Below, piece by piece: positions 17,101 through 25,143 of a stretch of 64,000 nt of DNA; within the stretch, counting starts at the first letter, position 1; each line of letters opens with the position of its first letter. The notes under the pieces were generated by a model that saw only the letters and a list, made by a program, of their open reading frames with translations, ran no database searches and was not told the DNA's origin. Origin of the DNA: G965233625 sp965233625. Its GTDB lineage: Bacteria; Planctomycetota; Planctomycetia; Pirellulales; Pirellulaceae. The translations under genes were made by a program, and so were the position numbers. The stretch lies in NCBI GenBank assembly GCA_965233625.1, contig OZ247499.1, positions 5,332,001 through 5,396,000 on the forward strand. Reading direction: 5' to 3'.

Positions 17101-17399
17101 GCCTGCGGGCCGAAGCGTTCCTGCAATTGCACGTCACGCAGCTCAATGCCATGTCCTTCAATAAACCGCGCCGAACCCACCTTCACGCGCAGACCGTGCA
17201 GCACATAGTGCTGGTCGAGCGTCTCTTCCACATAGTCCCGCACTGCTTCGTCCGCACGCGAGAGAACGTAGGCGTATCCGCCCAGCAGCAGTGCCGCAAC
17301 GACACAGACCAGCAGTAGAATGTTGCGCGCACAGGCATACATCCGGGCGCCGGCGCCGGGTTTGTTATCAGGAGCGGTGGTGGTGTCTGTATCAGTCAC
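14133..17399 (-). CDS. Large AsmA-like (DUF3971/YhdP-type) envelope protein
   Basis: Protein of 1,088 residues with a cytoplasmic N-terminal tail (Thr/Asp-rich), one membrane segment (about residues 27-47) and a very long periplasmic part made of repeated beta strands. The strand pattern, the early motif VLHGLRVKVGSARFIEG and the C-terminal ending GRGEMNYRQELDIYFSTRVG, followed by a final Thr/Pro-rich tail, match AsmA/TamB/YhdP-like proteins. Some members of that superfamily act as lipid-transfer bridges between membranes. The start is GTG at 17399 with GGAAG upstream, overlapping the end of the glycosyltransferase gene by eight bases (GTGACTGA), so the two are translationally coupled. Lipid transport is an inference from the family. 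Confidence 0.8.
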   Translation of the reverse strand: MTDTDTTTAPDNKPGAGARMYACARNILLLVCVVAALLLGGYAYVLSRADEAVRDYVEETLDQHYVLHGLRVKVGSARFIEGHGIELRDVQLQERFGPQAGQVIAEVGEVYLACPARMRNILEDPPPLKYAIVRRLKIYARLDQDLRLNLERILPLPEFPDAPAAEFPPVNVEDALLVLIDESVTPARHFEVRNIQLKVASGQPGETPGGAFDAITATAAHKPLQLTMHGDSDHFQHVDIKGAFDPQTRQWSVSGMVRDMRLARGLYAALPAPCDEYLQHARLLEGRAWIGFRAAGVGAAKPRYTVWGAMQDGQITHPQLHRPITNVDAAFTADEQAIRLTRLKARCGIATLRATAVRLNNAVGAIHAEGSVTNLQFEEKLANVLPPSIKAKWDLYNPVGTSNLTFKLDYDGQTWKPDVVADVSGVSFAYREFPYQVQSGYGKVVLRNNRMDGWLKCEAAGQPVVIQCGIDNPGPAATGWLTVDANGPLPVDEYLISKVPASQQQKLRMLKASGAITVKSRFWWETADQETTFFKANVKLHDCSIKPTHLPYKVEAIQGEVEMTNGAITLKNVRGENDAAYFEFKGGYRGDDEEGRLDLRITANDVALDNELRRALPEKAQSLWDDIRPIGSLDYVLIDIAHVKPAGTTEVTARVEKWKKPAMGARDSISLQPAAIPVKMEDITGALDYRNGIVYLQNMAARRGDASVRFGGEWRVTGDRWILAVQQLAVDQLHIDRDLINAVPENLRPTLKSLQITGPLSIAGGFYISSQENTTRPDAGWNLHVDIENGSIATGAAPVTGIHGGVQIAGQTTPQGFVCRGETAVDSFITKNLQFTVVRGPFWCDQNRLLLGAWATNPQEATPREMEANLAGGKVKLAAEVLLREHYPFKANATIDAVNLAQLARESLPLGQVAGKAYGSVELTGDQKGQHTLRGKGTVEVREAQLGEMPVVHEISQRVDGTKTSVFDTAQIDFLIQGAHTYIPRVDFTGNAITLRGRGEMNYRQELDIYFSTRVGRDNIYVPVITPVLGLASEQLFLIHLTGNLNKPVVERLPLPAIGDTLNQLIPTIPSSSPTRRAPVATRPATGR

Positions 17400-18702
17400 C
17401 CGCTTCCTTTCCCGGCTGGGTTGCCAGTTGCAACGGTTTACCGGTCAGCCACGGCCAGACCACCAGCAATGCGGCGCCGGCCGACAGCGATAACAGCGGC
17501 AGCATGGGCGGTAGGCGATAACGCAGCGAACTCACAAAAACCAAGTGCAACAGCGTGAAATAAACCGCCGGCAGATAAACCACCGCCACCGGCCAGCCAC
17601 GCCGCGCAAACGCAAACACGCCCACCACCGCAAGCGCGATCAACGGCACATACCCGGCAAGCACCAGCAACCGCACCGGCCACGACCGGAACTCGCTGAA
17701 GTTGGGCCATACGTTCCACATGCGTAAGAATTTGGTCCATGCCAGCGACGCGACGGCTGCCGGGTTCTTCGCCGCCCAAGCGGTTGCCGCACCAAGCATC
17801 CGCTGATTCAGACGGTATTCGAACGTGCTGGAAGGCGGCGTTGCGGCACGCCGGTCGGCGGCGCGTTGTGCGATGCGGAATTGTTCTTTGAACCGCATGT
17901 CGCTGCTGCCGTCGGCGCGTAGATTCAAACCATCGTACAGGCTGGCGCCGGTTTCGAGTGTTGCCGGCACAAACCGCCCTGTCACTGCGTAGTTGCGGAC
18001 CCACCACGGACTAAGCACGACGCACATCAGCAACAAAGTAACGGCGCCAATCTTCACACTTCGCAGACGTTGCTTTACACACAGCAGAGCCACGCACATC
18101 GCCACCGGAACAAACAACAACCAGGAAGGCCGCACCAATACCGCCGCTCCGCAAGCAACACCCGCGGCGATGGACCAGCCAATCATCGCCCGCGTCGATT
18201 CCGCCCGCCATGCTTGCAACCAGGCAATCAGCTGCGCGAGCATCAACGGGCAGAACGCAGCTTCAGCAAGCACAAACACGCTTGAAGCAACCGCCTCTGG
18301 ATAAACCGCCGCCATGCCCGCCGCCAGTAACGCCGCCCTCTGATCGAACAGCAACAACGCCAGCCGCGCGACTCCGGCCACTGCCAGCAGGCCGAAGACC
18401 ACGCCCATCAACCTGGCAGCCAGAACCGGCGGATTCTCTCCAAAAACAACAAACAGCGGCGCCAGCAACAGAGGGTACCCCGGCGTGCGGAATACCTGCT
18501 GATGTTCATCGCGGTACTGATAAGGTCCGCCCGCGGCAATCGCCCGACCCAGTTCCCAGTAGCTGTGACTACCGGGAAAGACGAACCGCTCGCCGCTGGG
18601 AAGACGGCTCTGCCAGTAGAACGCGCCCCCCACGCGCAGCGCCGCCGCGGCCGCAAACACGACCATCCAAAGCAGCCTGGTTGAACGGAGGTGATTCATC
18701 AT
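17392..18702 (-). CDS. GT39/ArnT-like membrane glycosyltransferase
   Basis: Polytopic protein of 436 residues resembling dolichyl-phosphate-mannose or ArnT-type transferases, which use polyprenyl-phosphate sugars on the periplasmic face. The N-terminal membrane helix is followed by a soluble loop with PGSHSYWELGRAIA and FRTPGYPLLLAPLF, the position at which this superfamily carries its catalytic acidic residues and the RxPxYP motif (here FRTPGYP). About ten further membrane helices follow, and a periplasmic domain near residues 250-310. It starts ATG-ATG at 18702. It overlaps the AsmA-like gene by eight bases, suggesting that a glycosylated lipid or protein and its transport across the envelope are linked. 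Confidence 0.85.
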   Translation of the reverse strand: MMNHLRSTRLLWMVVFAAAAALRVGGAFYWQSRLPSGERFVFPGSHSYWELGRAIAAGGPYQYRDEHQQVFRTPGYPLLLAPLFVVFGENPPVLAARLMGVVFGLLAVAGVARLALLLFDQRAALLAAGMAAVYPEAVASSVFVLAEAAFCPLMLAQLIAWLQAWRAESTRAMIGWSIAAGVACGAAVLVRPSWLLFVPVAMCVALLCVKQRLRSVKIGAVTLLLMCVVLSPWWVRNYAVTGRFVPATLETGASLYDGLNLRADGSSDMRFKEQFRIAQRAADRRAATPPSSTFEYRLNQRMLGAATAWAAKNPAAVASLAWTKFLRMWNVWPNFSEFRSWPVRLLVLAGYVPLIALAVVGVFAFARRGWPVAVVYLPAVYFTLLHLVFVSSLRYRLPPMLPLLSLSAGAALLVVWPWLTGKPLQLATQPGKEAGD

Positions 18703-18775
18703 GCCCGCTTAACAGCTGACGCTTTAATGAAGGACGGAACACACACCCAAAGCAAGAATTCTGAAGTTCCACATC

Positions 18776-18910
18776 AACCCGGAGCGCGAGCGAGGGGCGT
18801 TTGACGTGGAGGCGAACACGAGGATTTTTGGCCACATTCTGCTGAAATAAGGTGGACTTCAACCGGCGGAGTGCTGCTAACTCCGGCATCCCTCGCTTGC
18901 GCTTCGGGTT
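18776..18910. repeat. Paired inverted-repeat element, copy 1
   Basis: A 22-base arm AACCCGGAGCGCGAGCGAGG (first 20) at 18776-18797 faces its near-complement TCCCTCGCTTGCGCTTCGGG (first 20) at 18889-18910. The ends are 135 bases apart. A second element with the same arms and almost the same length lies at 48632-48764 in the opposite orientation. The interior also shares short blocks (GGGGCGTTTGACG; TCCGGC next to the right arm). Confidence 0.85.
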
Positions 18911-18938
18911 AGTGTTTCCCTTCTCATATTCAAGGTTA

Positions 18939-20654
18939 CTATCTTGGCAACGGAGCCAACGTCGGGACGCCCGTAGGTTGCAGGAACTGCCGTGTTCCCA
19001 CCCTGACAGGCTGTTGACCAGAGACCGGCAGCACCTGCGAGCTATTGACGCTGGCAGGAATCCGCAGCACGCGCCGCGGATGCTCGATCAGCATGGCCGT
19101 TACTTTTTCATGTGGCAGGCCATCGCCGCCGACAGCCAGGGCGTAAGTCGCAATGGAGTTGTTGTAGTTGCCAATGTCTTTCAGCAGTTGCATCCGCTGT
19201 TTCCGCAAATGGGCGTGCGAAGCCAGCAGACTTTCCACCTGCCCACGTCCGGCCGCGAATTCCTGGTGTTGCTGCTGGAAGGAATGCGATGCAGCTTCTG
19301 CGGACTCTGTACGCGCTTCAATCAGTTCACCGAAGACAGGCAACATGCGGTTCAGCCGCCGCATCACAACCGGCGCCTGCCGGCCTGCAAACAGCGAAGC
19401 AAAGTTCGTGCGGTAGCCGCCTGTAAACGGCAGATCCACCGTCAGATACTGCGGATCTTCCGCAGGCAGCGAAGCAGCAGCAGCAAAATCGTGCTGCGCG
19501 GCGGTCATCGCCAGGCGTGCTTCCACAGCGCGGGCGTACGCGGCAGCCTGGGCAGCCTGGAGCCGTGCGCCCGTGGCGCCGGCTGGGGCGTGAAGCTTCG
19601 CCAGCGCGTCTGATTCGGTCGCAGCAAAGTAATAGTCCGCCAGGGCGAGCGAGAGCGTCCAATAGGCTTTCACCGTCTTCTGCTGTTTCTGCCGTCCGGC
19701 GCCCCGGCTGATCGCGTCGAGCAGTGAAACAGGCTCCGGGTTCGACAGCACCTTGGCGTTCACAACGGCGTCGCGAAGCAACAAAGACGTCGCGGTTTCT
19801 TCAGCAACATCCACTTCCGTTGGACTGTCGCCGGCCAGCACCTGCGTGCGTGGTCCGCCGATGCGTACTTCACCCTCGCGCGAGGGTGACCGTGTGCTGT
19901 CACTGGATGCCGATACCGTCACAGGTTGCAACGGCGAAGATGTGCGTGGCGCCGGAGCATAGGCAGGCATCCGGCCGGGTTCTGTCACCGTCGCCGCGGC
20001 TGGGGCATGAACGGGCGTAGGCACTGCCGCTGTAGGAACACCGGCCTTCGGAAAGCTTGCTGCCGGCGCCTGCGGCAATGTCGCGTGACTTGCCGGGGTG
20101 CGTGAGGGCAGACCAGTAACGGCCGGTTGATGCGCGGGCTGAACAACAGGCGCCCCGATGCGAGGTGCGGCGGTAGCTGGCTGAAAACGGCTGCCTGGCC
20201 GGGCGGCGGGGCTACGGCGTGACGAAGCACCTGCTGCTGCGTTAAAGTCGCCACCGGAGATTGCACCGGTATTCGCCCCGCCTGTGTCTCCGGCAGAAAA
20301 TCCCTTGGAAGGCGTGAAGGCTGAAGGCGAAAACGAAGGACCGGCTGCCGGCGCTGTGGCCTGTGCGGGCCGCACCTGATCGTCCTGATGCAGCGGGCTG
20401 GCAGCAGGGTTAAGTTGCGTGGGCGTCAGCGCGGAGGGAGCTGAATCCCCGGCGTCGCCCGTGTTCAAAGCGGGCACGTTGATGGCAGGTGCTGTAATCG
20501 AACCACCAGTCAGTTTGCCGTCTTTTAGCGTCGGCGCCGTGATGGAGCCGCCGGTAATGCTGAATGCAGGCGGTTTGCCCGGATCGGCGGGCGTTGGTTC
20601 AGCCGGGGTCTGCCCCAGCAGCATCGCGGCAACGGTGAGTGTGAAAATGTGCAT
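18939..20654 (-). CDS. Pro/Ala-rich secreted protein with coiled-coil C-terminal half
   Basis: Protein of 571 residues. A short signal peptide (HIFTLTVAAMLLGQTPA) is followed by two copies of a SITGGSITAPTL / GGSITAPAIN motif and then about 220 residues of low-complexity Pro/Ala/Ser/Thr sequence. The C-terminal half (from about residue 290) is helical and Ala/Gln/Glu-rich, with alternating heptads (AARLQAAQAAAYARAVEARL, in part), similar in character to TolC-like outer-membrane factors but without a clear barrel. No enzyme motif. It is transcribed away from the acyl-AMP ligase operon. The function is unknown; a cell-surface or periplasmic structural role is a guess. Confidence 0.65.
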   Translation of the reverse strand: MHIFTLTVAAMLLGQTPAEPTPADPGKPPAFSITGGSITAPTLKDGKLTGGSITAPAINVPALNTGDAGDSAPSALTPTQLNPAASPLHQDDQVRPAQATAPAAGPSFSPSAFTPSKGFSAGDTGGANTGAISGGDFNAAAGASSRRSPAARPGSRFQPATAAPRIGAPVVQPAHQPAVTGLPSRTPASHATLPQAPAASFPKAGVPTAAVPTPVHAPAAATVTEPGRMPAYAPAPRTSSPLQPVTVSASSDSTRSPSREGEVRIGGPRTQVLAGDSPTEVDVAEETATSLLLRDAVVNAKVLSNPEPVSLLDAISRGAGRQKQQKTVKAYWTLSLALADYYFAATESDALAKLHAPAGATGARLQAAQAAAYARAVEARLAMTAAQHDFAAAASLPAEDPQYLTVDLPFTGGYRTNFASLFAGRQAPVVMRRLNRMLPVFGELIEARTESAEAASHSFQQQHQEFAAGRGQVESLLASHAHLRKQRMQLLKDIGNYNNSIATYALAVGGDGLPHEKVTAMLIEHPRRVLRIPASVNSSQVLPVSGQQPVRVGTRQFLQPTGVPTLAPLPR

Positions 20655-20978
20655 CCTTGCACCCCGGACTTTGCGAACAGGTGGTTACAAACGGCCGGTG
20701 GGACCATCGCAGGAAGTACGGGTCGCGTCAACGCATGTTTCCGGTGTGGAAAACTCACGTTGAATCAGAACCACGATCCGCGGTAAGTTGGTGGTTGTAC
20801 ACAGTCAACGCATTGGATTCGGTTAAGTTACCTTCACCCCTTAACCGATCTAAATCGAACGCGTTGTAACCGGTGCAACCGTGACAAACCTCCAGCTACT
20901 AGCAGCACTGCTAGCGCGGCGCAAGGCAACTACTCTCAGCAAATTCCTCCCGGCACGGATTCGCCTGGAGAAAGACGT
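20655..20978. promoter_or_regulatory. 324-base divergent promoter region
   Basis: Separates the secreted protein (minus) and the acyl-AMP ligase operon (plus); no gene is seen. A perfect short palindrome with two-base loop, CTAGCAGCACTGCTAG, lies at 20899-20914, about 65 bases upstream of the ligase start. It could be an operator or a leader hairpin. The stretch before it is comparatively AT-rich, with GGTTAAGTTACC-type sequence near 20821. Confidence 0.45.
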
Positions 20979-22655
20979 ATGGATACGGACCCACATCAAC
21001 ACCCAACGGATCAATGCGCCGCGACCTCGGCGGATGGTCCTATCTATCTAGCTGTTGATGCGGCGAAACCCGGTTCAGAGCAAGCCGTAGCCCGCACGCA
21101 ATGTGCTGGCTTCAACGCGCAGAATTTAGCGCATGCAGTGCTATCAGTCGCTGCCTCAGCGGGCGACGCCCCGGCAATCATCACCGCTGAAGGCGCCTAT
21201 TCTTACAACGATCTGGCAACCGCAATCGTCAACTGCGCCACGCAGTTAAAGCAGCGCGAAGATTTCGCCACGGGCGACCGCGTGGGAATTCTGCTCGACA
21301 ACAGCCTGGAATACCTGGCGACCTTCTACGGCGTGCTACTGGCTGGCGGTGTCGCCACGCCCCTGCCGCCCACGATTGAAGCGTACCGGCTCAGCCGTAT
21401 TCTGGAAAACTGCCAGACGCGCCTTGTGGTTTCCAGCCAGCGGATTCTGAAGCGCCGCAAGACCACCACACCACCCGCCGCCACCATCGACTTGCTGGCG
21501 CCGGCGATGCAGTGTCAGAACAATGTCACCGCAGTCGATGACGCCGGAGGCATGGATAGCACGGCGCCGGATGGCAGCGATCTGGCGATGATCCTGTTTA
21601 CCTCCGGTTCTTCGGGCGAGCCGAAAGGTGTGATGCTTTCGCACCGCAACCTGCTTGAAAACGCCCGGTCAATCACGCAGTACCTGCCCATTCAAAGCGA
21701 AGATCGCGCTCTCACGATTCTTCCCTTCTACCACGCATACGGAAACTCTGTTGTGCAGAGCCATCTGCTTCGCGGCGCATCGCTGGTGGTGGATGGTTCG
21801 CTGACCTTCCCGGAAACGGTGGTCGAAGCGCTGGTGGAACATCAGGCGACCAGCTTTGCCGGCGTGCCGGAAGTTTATCACGCGTTGCTGCAGTACTCTT
21901 CGCTGGGCGAAACCCCGCTGCCACACTTCCGCTATGCCACGGTGGCTGGCGGCGCGTTGCGGCCCGCTGCGGCTGCAGAAGTCAGTGATAAGATCGCACC
22001 TGCCAGTTTTTATGTGATGTACGGGCAGAGCGAAGCCACGGCCCGCCTGGCGTATCTGCCGCCGGAAGACGCGGCGCGTAAAGCCGGCTCCATCGGCAAA
22101 GCCATTCCTGGCGTTGAGCTAAGCATCCGCGATGAAGCGGGCAATGCCGTCGCCGCCGGCGTTCAAGGCGAACTCTGTGCGCGTGGACCGAACATTTCCC
22201 CCGGCTACTTCCGCGACCCGGAAACGACCGCCCGCGTGTTCCGGGATGGCTGGCTGCATACGGGTGATCTTGCCACAGAAGACGACGACGGTTTCTACTT
22301 CGTCCAGGCCCGGATCAGCGACCTGGTGAAGATCCAGGGGCATCGCTTGCATCCGCGCGAGGTGGAAGAAGCAGTCGCGGCGGCACTGCCGGGCGTGCGG
22401 GTGGCGGTTGCTGCGTTTGAACACGGGCACACGATGCGGCTGGCGTTATTCGCCATTGCCCCGACTAGTCAGACGCTTACCGTGCCGCAACTGCGCAAAG
22501 TCTGCCAGCAGCATCTGCCGCGGGTGAAGACGCCCACGCACTTTGAAATCGTCACAGAATTCCCCCGCAACGCGAGCATGAAGCTAGACCGCGGCAACCT
22601 CAGCCGTCGCGCCGCCAGCGCTATTGAAACTACAAGTCAGCGGAAAACCGCGTGA
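20979..22655 (+). CDS. Acyl-AMP ligase / acyl-CoA synthetase (ANL superfamily)
   Basis: Adenylating enzyme of 558 residues that activates a carboxylic acid as acyl-AMP and passes it to a thiol. Core motifs are complete: the P-loop TSGSSGEPKG at 208-217, YGQSEAT at 348-354, the hinge TGD at 428-430, R445...K451IQGHRLHPREVE and the catalytic Lys535 in NASMKLDR. An acyl carrier protein gene follows 67 bases downstream, which makes the carrier the likely acceptor instead of CoA. The first 45 residues are a variable, low-complexity extension. GGAG lies eight or so bases before the ATG. It is the first gene of a same-strand operon ending at the terminator at 25852-25888. Confidence 0.92.
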   Translation: MDTDPHQHPTDQCAATSADGPIYLAVDAAKPGSEQAVARTQCAGFNAQNLAHAVLSVAASAGDAPAIITAEGAYSYNDLATAIVNCATQLKQREDFATGDRVGILLDNSLEYLATFYGVLLAGGVATPLPPTIEAYRLSRILENCQTRLVVSSQRILKRRKTTTPPAATIDLLAPAMQCQNNVTAVDDAGGMDSTAPDGSDLAMILFTSGSSGEPKGVMLSHRNLLENARSITQYLPIQSEDRALTILPFYHAYGNSVVQSHLLRGASLVVDGSLTFPETVVEALVEHQATSFAGVPEVYHALLQYSSLGETPLPHFRYATVAGGALRPAAAAEVSDKIAPASFYVMYGQSEATARLAYLPPEDAARKAGSIGKAIPGVELSIRDEAGNAVAAGVQGELCARGPNISPGYFRDPETTARVFRDGWLHTGDLATEDDDGFYFVQARISDLVKIQGHRLHPREVEEAVAAALPGVRVAVAAFEHGHTMRLALFAIAPTSQTLTVPQLRKVCQQHLPRVKTPTHFEIVTEFPRNASMKLDRGNLSRRAASAIETTSQRKTA

Positions 22656-22722
22656 GATCATCACGCCCCAGCGCTGCTGAACCTCCCCCCCAATCATCGA
22701 TTACTGACACGGAAGCCAGACC

Positions 22723-22983
22723 ATGACCGCCCCCACAGATCCGCAGTTAACCCGGCAGCTGATTCTTCAATTCGTCCAGCAGCAAAGCGGCGTCGAACTT
22801 GAAGCAGACACCGACCTGATCGAAGAAGGCGTTCTCGATTCGCTGCTGATTACGGACCTGATGATGCACATCCAGGACGAGCACGGCGTCGCGCTCAGCG
22901 TCAGCGATATTTCGCCCCGCAAGATGCGGTCGGTCGAAACCATTTCGCAGCTCGTCAGCAAAAAACAGAGCAAGGCGGCTTAG
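22723..22983 (+). CDS. Acyl carrier protein
   Basis: Carrier protein of 86 residues. Four-helix topology can be followed, and the phosphopantetheine attachment site is in EEGVLDSLLI, Ser40. This differs from the DSL of fatty-acid AcpP only in its surroundings (LDSL kept), and the acidic helix 2 is Leu/Met-rich (LLITDLMMHIQDEHGV), more like carriers of stand-alone ligase systems. It sits between the acyl-AMP ligase and the CAT-fold acyltransferase, so it probably shuttles an acyl or amino-acyl group between them. It is distinct from a housekeeping AcpP, which would be expected beside fabD/fabG/fabF. Confidence 0.92.
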   Translation: MTAPTDPQLTRQLILQFVQQQSGVELEADTDLIEEGVLDSLLITDLMMHIQDEHGVALSVSDISPRKMRSVETISQLVSKKQSKAA

Positions 22984-23118
22984 CCGTAAGCCGTAGGGCA
23001 GGCGCCTGCCTGCCGCATGACAGACGACGTCTGCCGGACAAAACGGAAGCCACCAGACCGAAACCACACGGTACTCCACCTCAAACGATGTCAGGCAGGC
23101 GCCTGACCTACGGGGCTA
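22984..23118. repeat. CAGGCGCC hairpin repeat, full copy
   Basis: GCCGTAGGGCAGGCGCCTGC at the left end faces GTCAGGCAGGCGCCTGACCT near the right end, so that the whole 130-base unit could fold as one long hairpin. The inner block CTCCACCTCAAACGATGTCA is shared with the copies at 6998-7072 and 50083-50268. It interrupts the operon between the carrier protein and the acyltransferase. Confidence 0.85.
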
Positions 23119-23222
23119 CACTCAATACTTAACGACATAAGGGCGCCAACGCACGCGCGTTGAAGACCGGGAACGGAACACTTCTCCGGCAGACGCAACG
23201 CACTACGGAAGGAACCAGCCAG

Positions 23223-24131
23223 ATGCGCAAACTTAGTGATTATCAGGACATGATCCAGTGGCAGCTTGAGTCCAAGCCAACGCCGCAGGCCGATATTCCC
23301 TATTACAACATGCACTACCTCTACGGCTGCGATACACCAGCCGACCCGACCATTGTGTGGGGCACCGAGGTGGATATGCAGGAGCACCGGCAGTACCTGA
23401 AGGTCCGCAACCGCACCAGCAAATCACTGCTATCGCCAGCACACGTATTACTGCAAGCCACCGGCCGCGCGCTGGGCGAATTCCCGCAGTTGAATGTGCG
23501 GGTGGTCGGAAAGAAGATCTTCGCCTTCCGCGAAACCAATGTGCGGATCGTTACGTACAACAAAGTCCAGAACGAAGTAGATATCCAGCTGATCCGCAAC
23601 GCCGACCAGATTGAACTGGAACGCGTCGCCCGGCTGCTGTGGAAGTATCAGCACAAGACCACGCGCCGTGATTCGCTGGATCATGAAACTTTCGACCGCG
23701 TGAAACGGTTGCCATCATGGATCTTAAAACGCATCACCCGGCTCTATTTCTGGGCCGACAGCAACTTCCGCTTACCCAAATCGCGGTTCGACCGCGTGTC
23801 TGCGTCTCCCGTAGTGGTGAACTATCTGGGCTTCGCCGGCGCCCCTTCGATGAGGGCCTATAAACCATCGAATTATCCCGACGAAGGATCGAATCTGAGC
23901 ATTACTATGGGCCGTATTGAAGATCGCCCCGTCGCCCGCAACGGCGAGGTGGTCGTGCGTCCTGTCGCTCCGTTGTTCGTACGCGCCGACCACCGGGTGG
24001 CGGACGCATACGTTCTGGCCCAGTTCCTTAACAAACTTACGCGTCTGCTTGCCGACCCCGCACAGATGGAGCCGACGCAGGAGCATATACCGCAGAATGA
24101 ACAACCTAACCAGGAAGCCAAAGCTGCCTGA
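23223..24131 (+). CDS. CAT-fold acyltransferase (2-oxoacid dehydrogenase E2 catalytic-domain-like)
   Basis: Protein of 302 residues that looks like a free-standing E2/chloramphenicol-acetyltransferase-type catalytic domain. The signature lies near the C-terminus: PLFVRADHRVADAYVLAQFL, matching the E2 active-site pattern D-H-R-x-x-D-G with Ala replacing the Gly. There is no lipoyl or E1/E3-binding domain, and no pyruvate-dehydrogenase genes are nearby, so a role in keto-acid oxidation is unlikely. The adjacent carrier protein suggests transfer of a carrier-bound acyl group to an alcohol or amine. The ATG at 23223 follows GGAAGGA. The 3' end overlaps the next gene by 35 bases. The C-terminal tail is Gln/Glu/Pro-rich. 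Confidence 0.8.
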   Translation: MRKLSDYQDMIQWQLESKPTPQADIPYYNMHYLYGCDTPADPTIVWGTEVDMQEHRQYLKVRNRTSKSLLSPAHVLLQATGRALGEFPQLNVRVVGKKIFAFRETNVRIVTYNKVQNEVDIQLIRNADQIELERVARLLWKYQHKTTRRDSLDHETFDRVKRLPSWILKRITRLYFWADSNFRLPKSRFDRVSASPVVVNYLGFAGAPSMRAYKPSNYPDEGSNLSITMGRIEDRPVARNGEVVVRPVAPLFVRADHRVADAYVLAQFLNKLTRLLADPAQMEPTQEHIPQNEQPNQEAKAA

Positions 24132-25140
24132 AGCACCGGCCAATCTGGCTCGATGTACACGGCTTGCGCTGGCTGGCCTCATCGTGCTGCTGACGATGGC
24201 AACGCTTCCGTCGCTGGCTAAGGCCGCGCCTGCGCGCCGTAAGGGCAAGGTGCTGGTCGTACGCGGCGCGTTCACCATTTTCTCACTCGGGCTAGACACA
24301 CTTGGCAGCAAGCTCCGCAAACAGGGCTGCGATGTGACCGTCAGCACCGCGGCGACGTCCAGCTTAAACGCGGGCGTCATCATTGAAGAGAAACGCAAAA
24401 ACCCGGATATGCCCGTGATCCTCATCGGGCATAGCCGCGGCGGACTGCTTGCGCCGGACCTGGCCAAACAGTTTGGCGACGCCGGGATGAAAGTTGATCT
24501 TGTGGTAATCATTGATAACACGCATAAGATCACTATGCCGCGGAACGTTACCCGCACGGTCAATCTGTATCACACCAATATGTTTGGCGTGATGCACGGC
24601 CTGCAGGTGAAAGGTCTGCAAGGCGGCGGTCAGGTGCTGAACGTCGACATCAAAAACATCCCAGGACGCGATAAAGCGGGCTACCTCGATCACTTCAATA
24701 TTGAAGAATCGCCGTGGATCCACGATATCGTCATTGGTGAAGTGTTGAGGTTCACACCGCTGCGTTCGCAACCACAGCCCACGCCGCAGCAGATGGCCAC
24801 GGCAAAACCGCCAGCTGCCAGACCGCAGCATCGTCCGGTGCATATCAAGACATCCCCTCTGAAAGAGGAACCTACGCATCGCGTGCAACCACCCGTGCTG
24901 CTGGCGCCAGCAACACCTATCCGCCAACCACAGAGCATTGCTTCGCTTCCTGTGAAACGTGCCAGCAAAACCACCAGCACCATTCACCAGCGTTATGCAA
25001 ACAAGCATCCGGCGTCGCGCAGCAGAACTCAGACTGCGGCCGCGGAGCCGGGAAGAATCGAGACACAAGGCCGCGTCCGGGCTATGAAGCCGGCCTTTGA
25101 ATACGGAAACATCAAAAACCCCGAAATCGTTGTTGAGTAA
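24097..25140 (+). CDS. Exported alpha/beta-hydrolase-like protein with basic tail
   Basis: Protein of 347 residues. An N-terminal membrane or signal segment (LALAGLIVLLTMATLPSLAKA) precedes an alpha/beta-hydrolase core starting KGKVLVVRGAFTIFSLGLDTLG. The nucleophile elbow is GHSRGG, and a His in YLDHFNI may complete the active site; the catalytic acid is less clear. From about residue 225 the protein becomes a Pro/Gln/Lys/Arg-rich tail that may bind polyanions or peptidoglycan. The start chosen (24097) lies within the previous gene, and no strong ribosome site is visible, consistent with coupling. It could release the finished acyl product outside the cytoplasm, which is inference from context. 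Confidence 0.75.
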   Translation: MNNLTRKPKLPEAPANLARCTRLALAGLIVLLTMATLPSLAKAAPARRKGKVLVVRGAFTIFSLGLDTLGSKLRKQGCDVTVSTAATSSLNAGVIIEEKRKNPDMPVILIGHSRGGLLAPDLAKQFGDAGMKVDLVVIIDNTHKITMPRNVTRTVNLYHTNMFGVMHGLQVKGLQGGGQVLNVDIKNIPGRDKAGYLDHFNIEESPWIHDIVIGEVLRFTPLRSQPQPTPQQMATAKPPAARPQHRPVHIKTSPLKEEPTHRVQPPVLLAPATPIRQPQSIASLPVKRASKTTSTIHQRYANKHPASRSRTQTAAAEPGRIETQGRVRAMKPAFEYGNIKNPEIVVE

Positions 25141-25143
25141 ACC

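Noticed and set aside
20899..20914. Palindrome CTAGCAGCACTGCTAG as a phage attachment site
   Set aside because: No integrase, tRNA or duplicate copy in the window.
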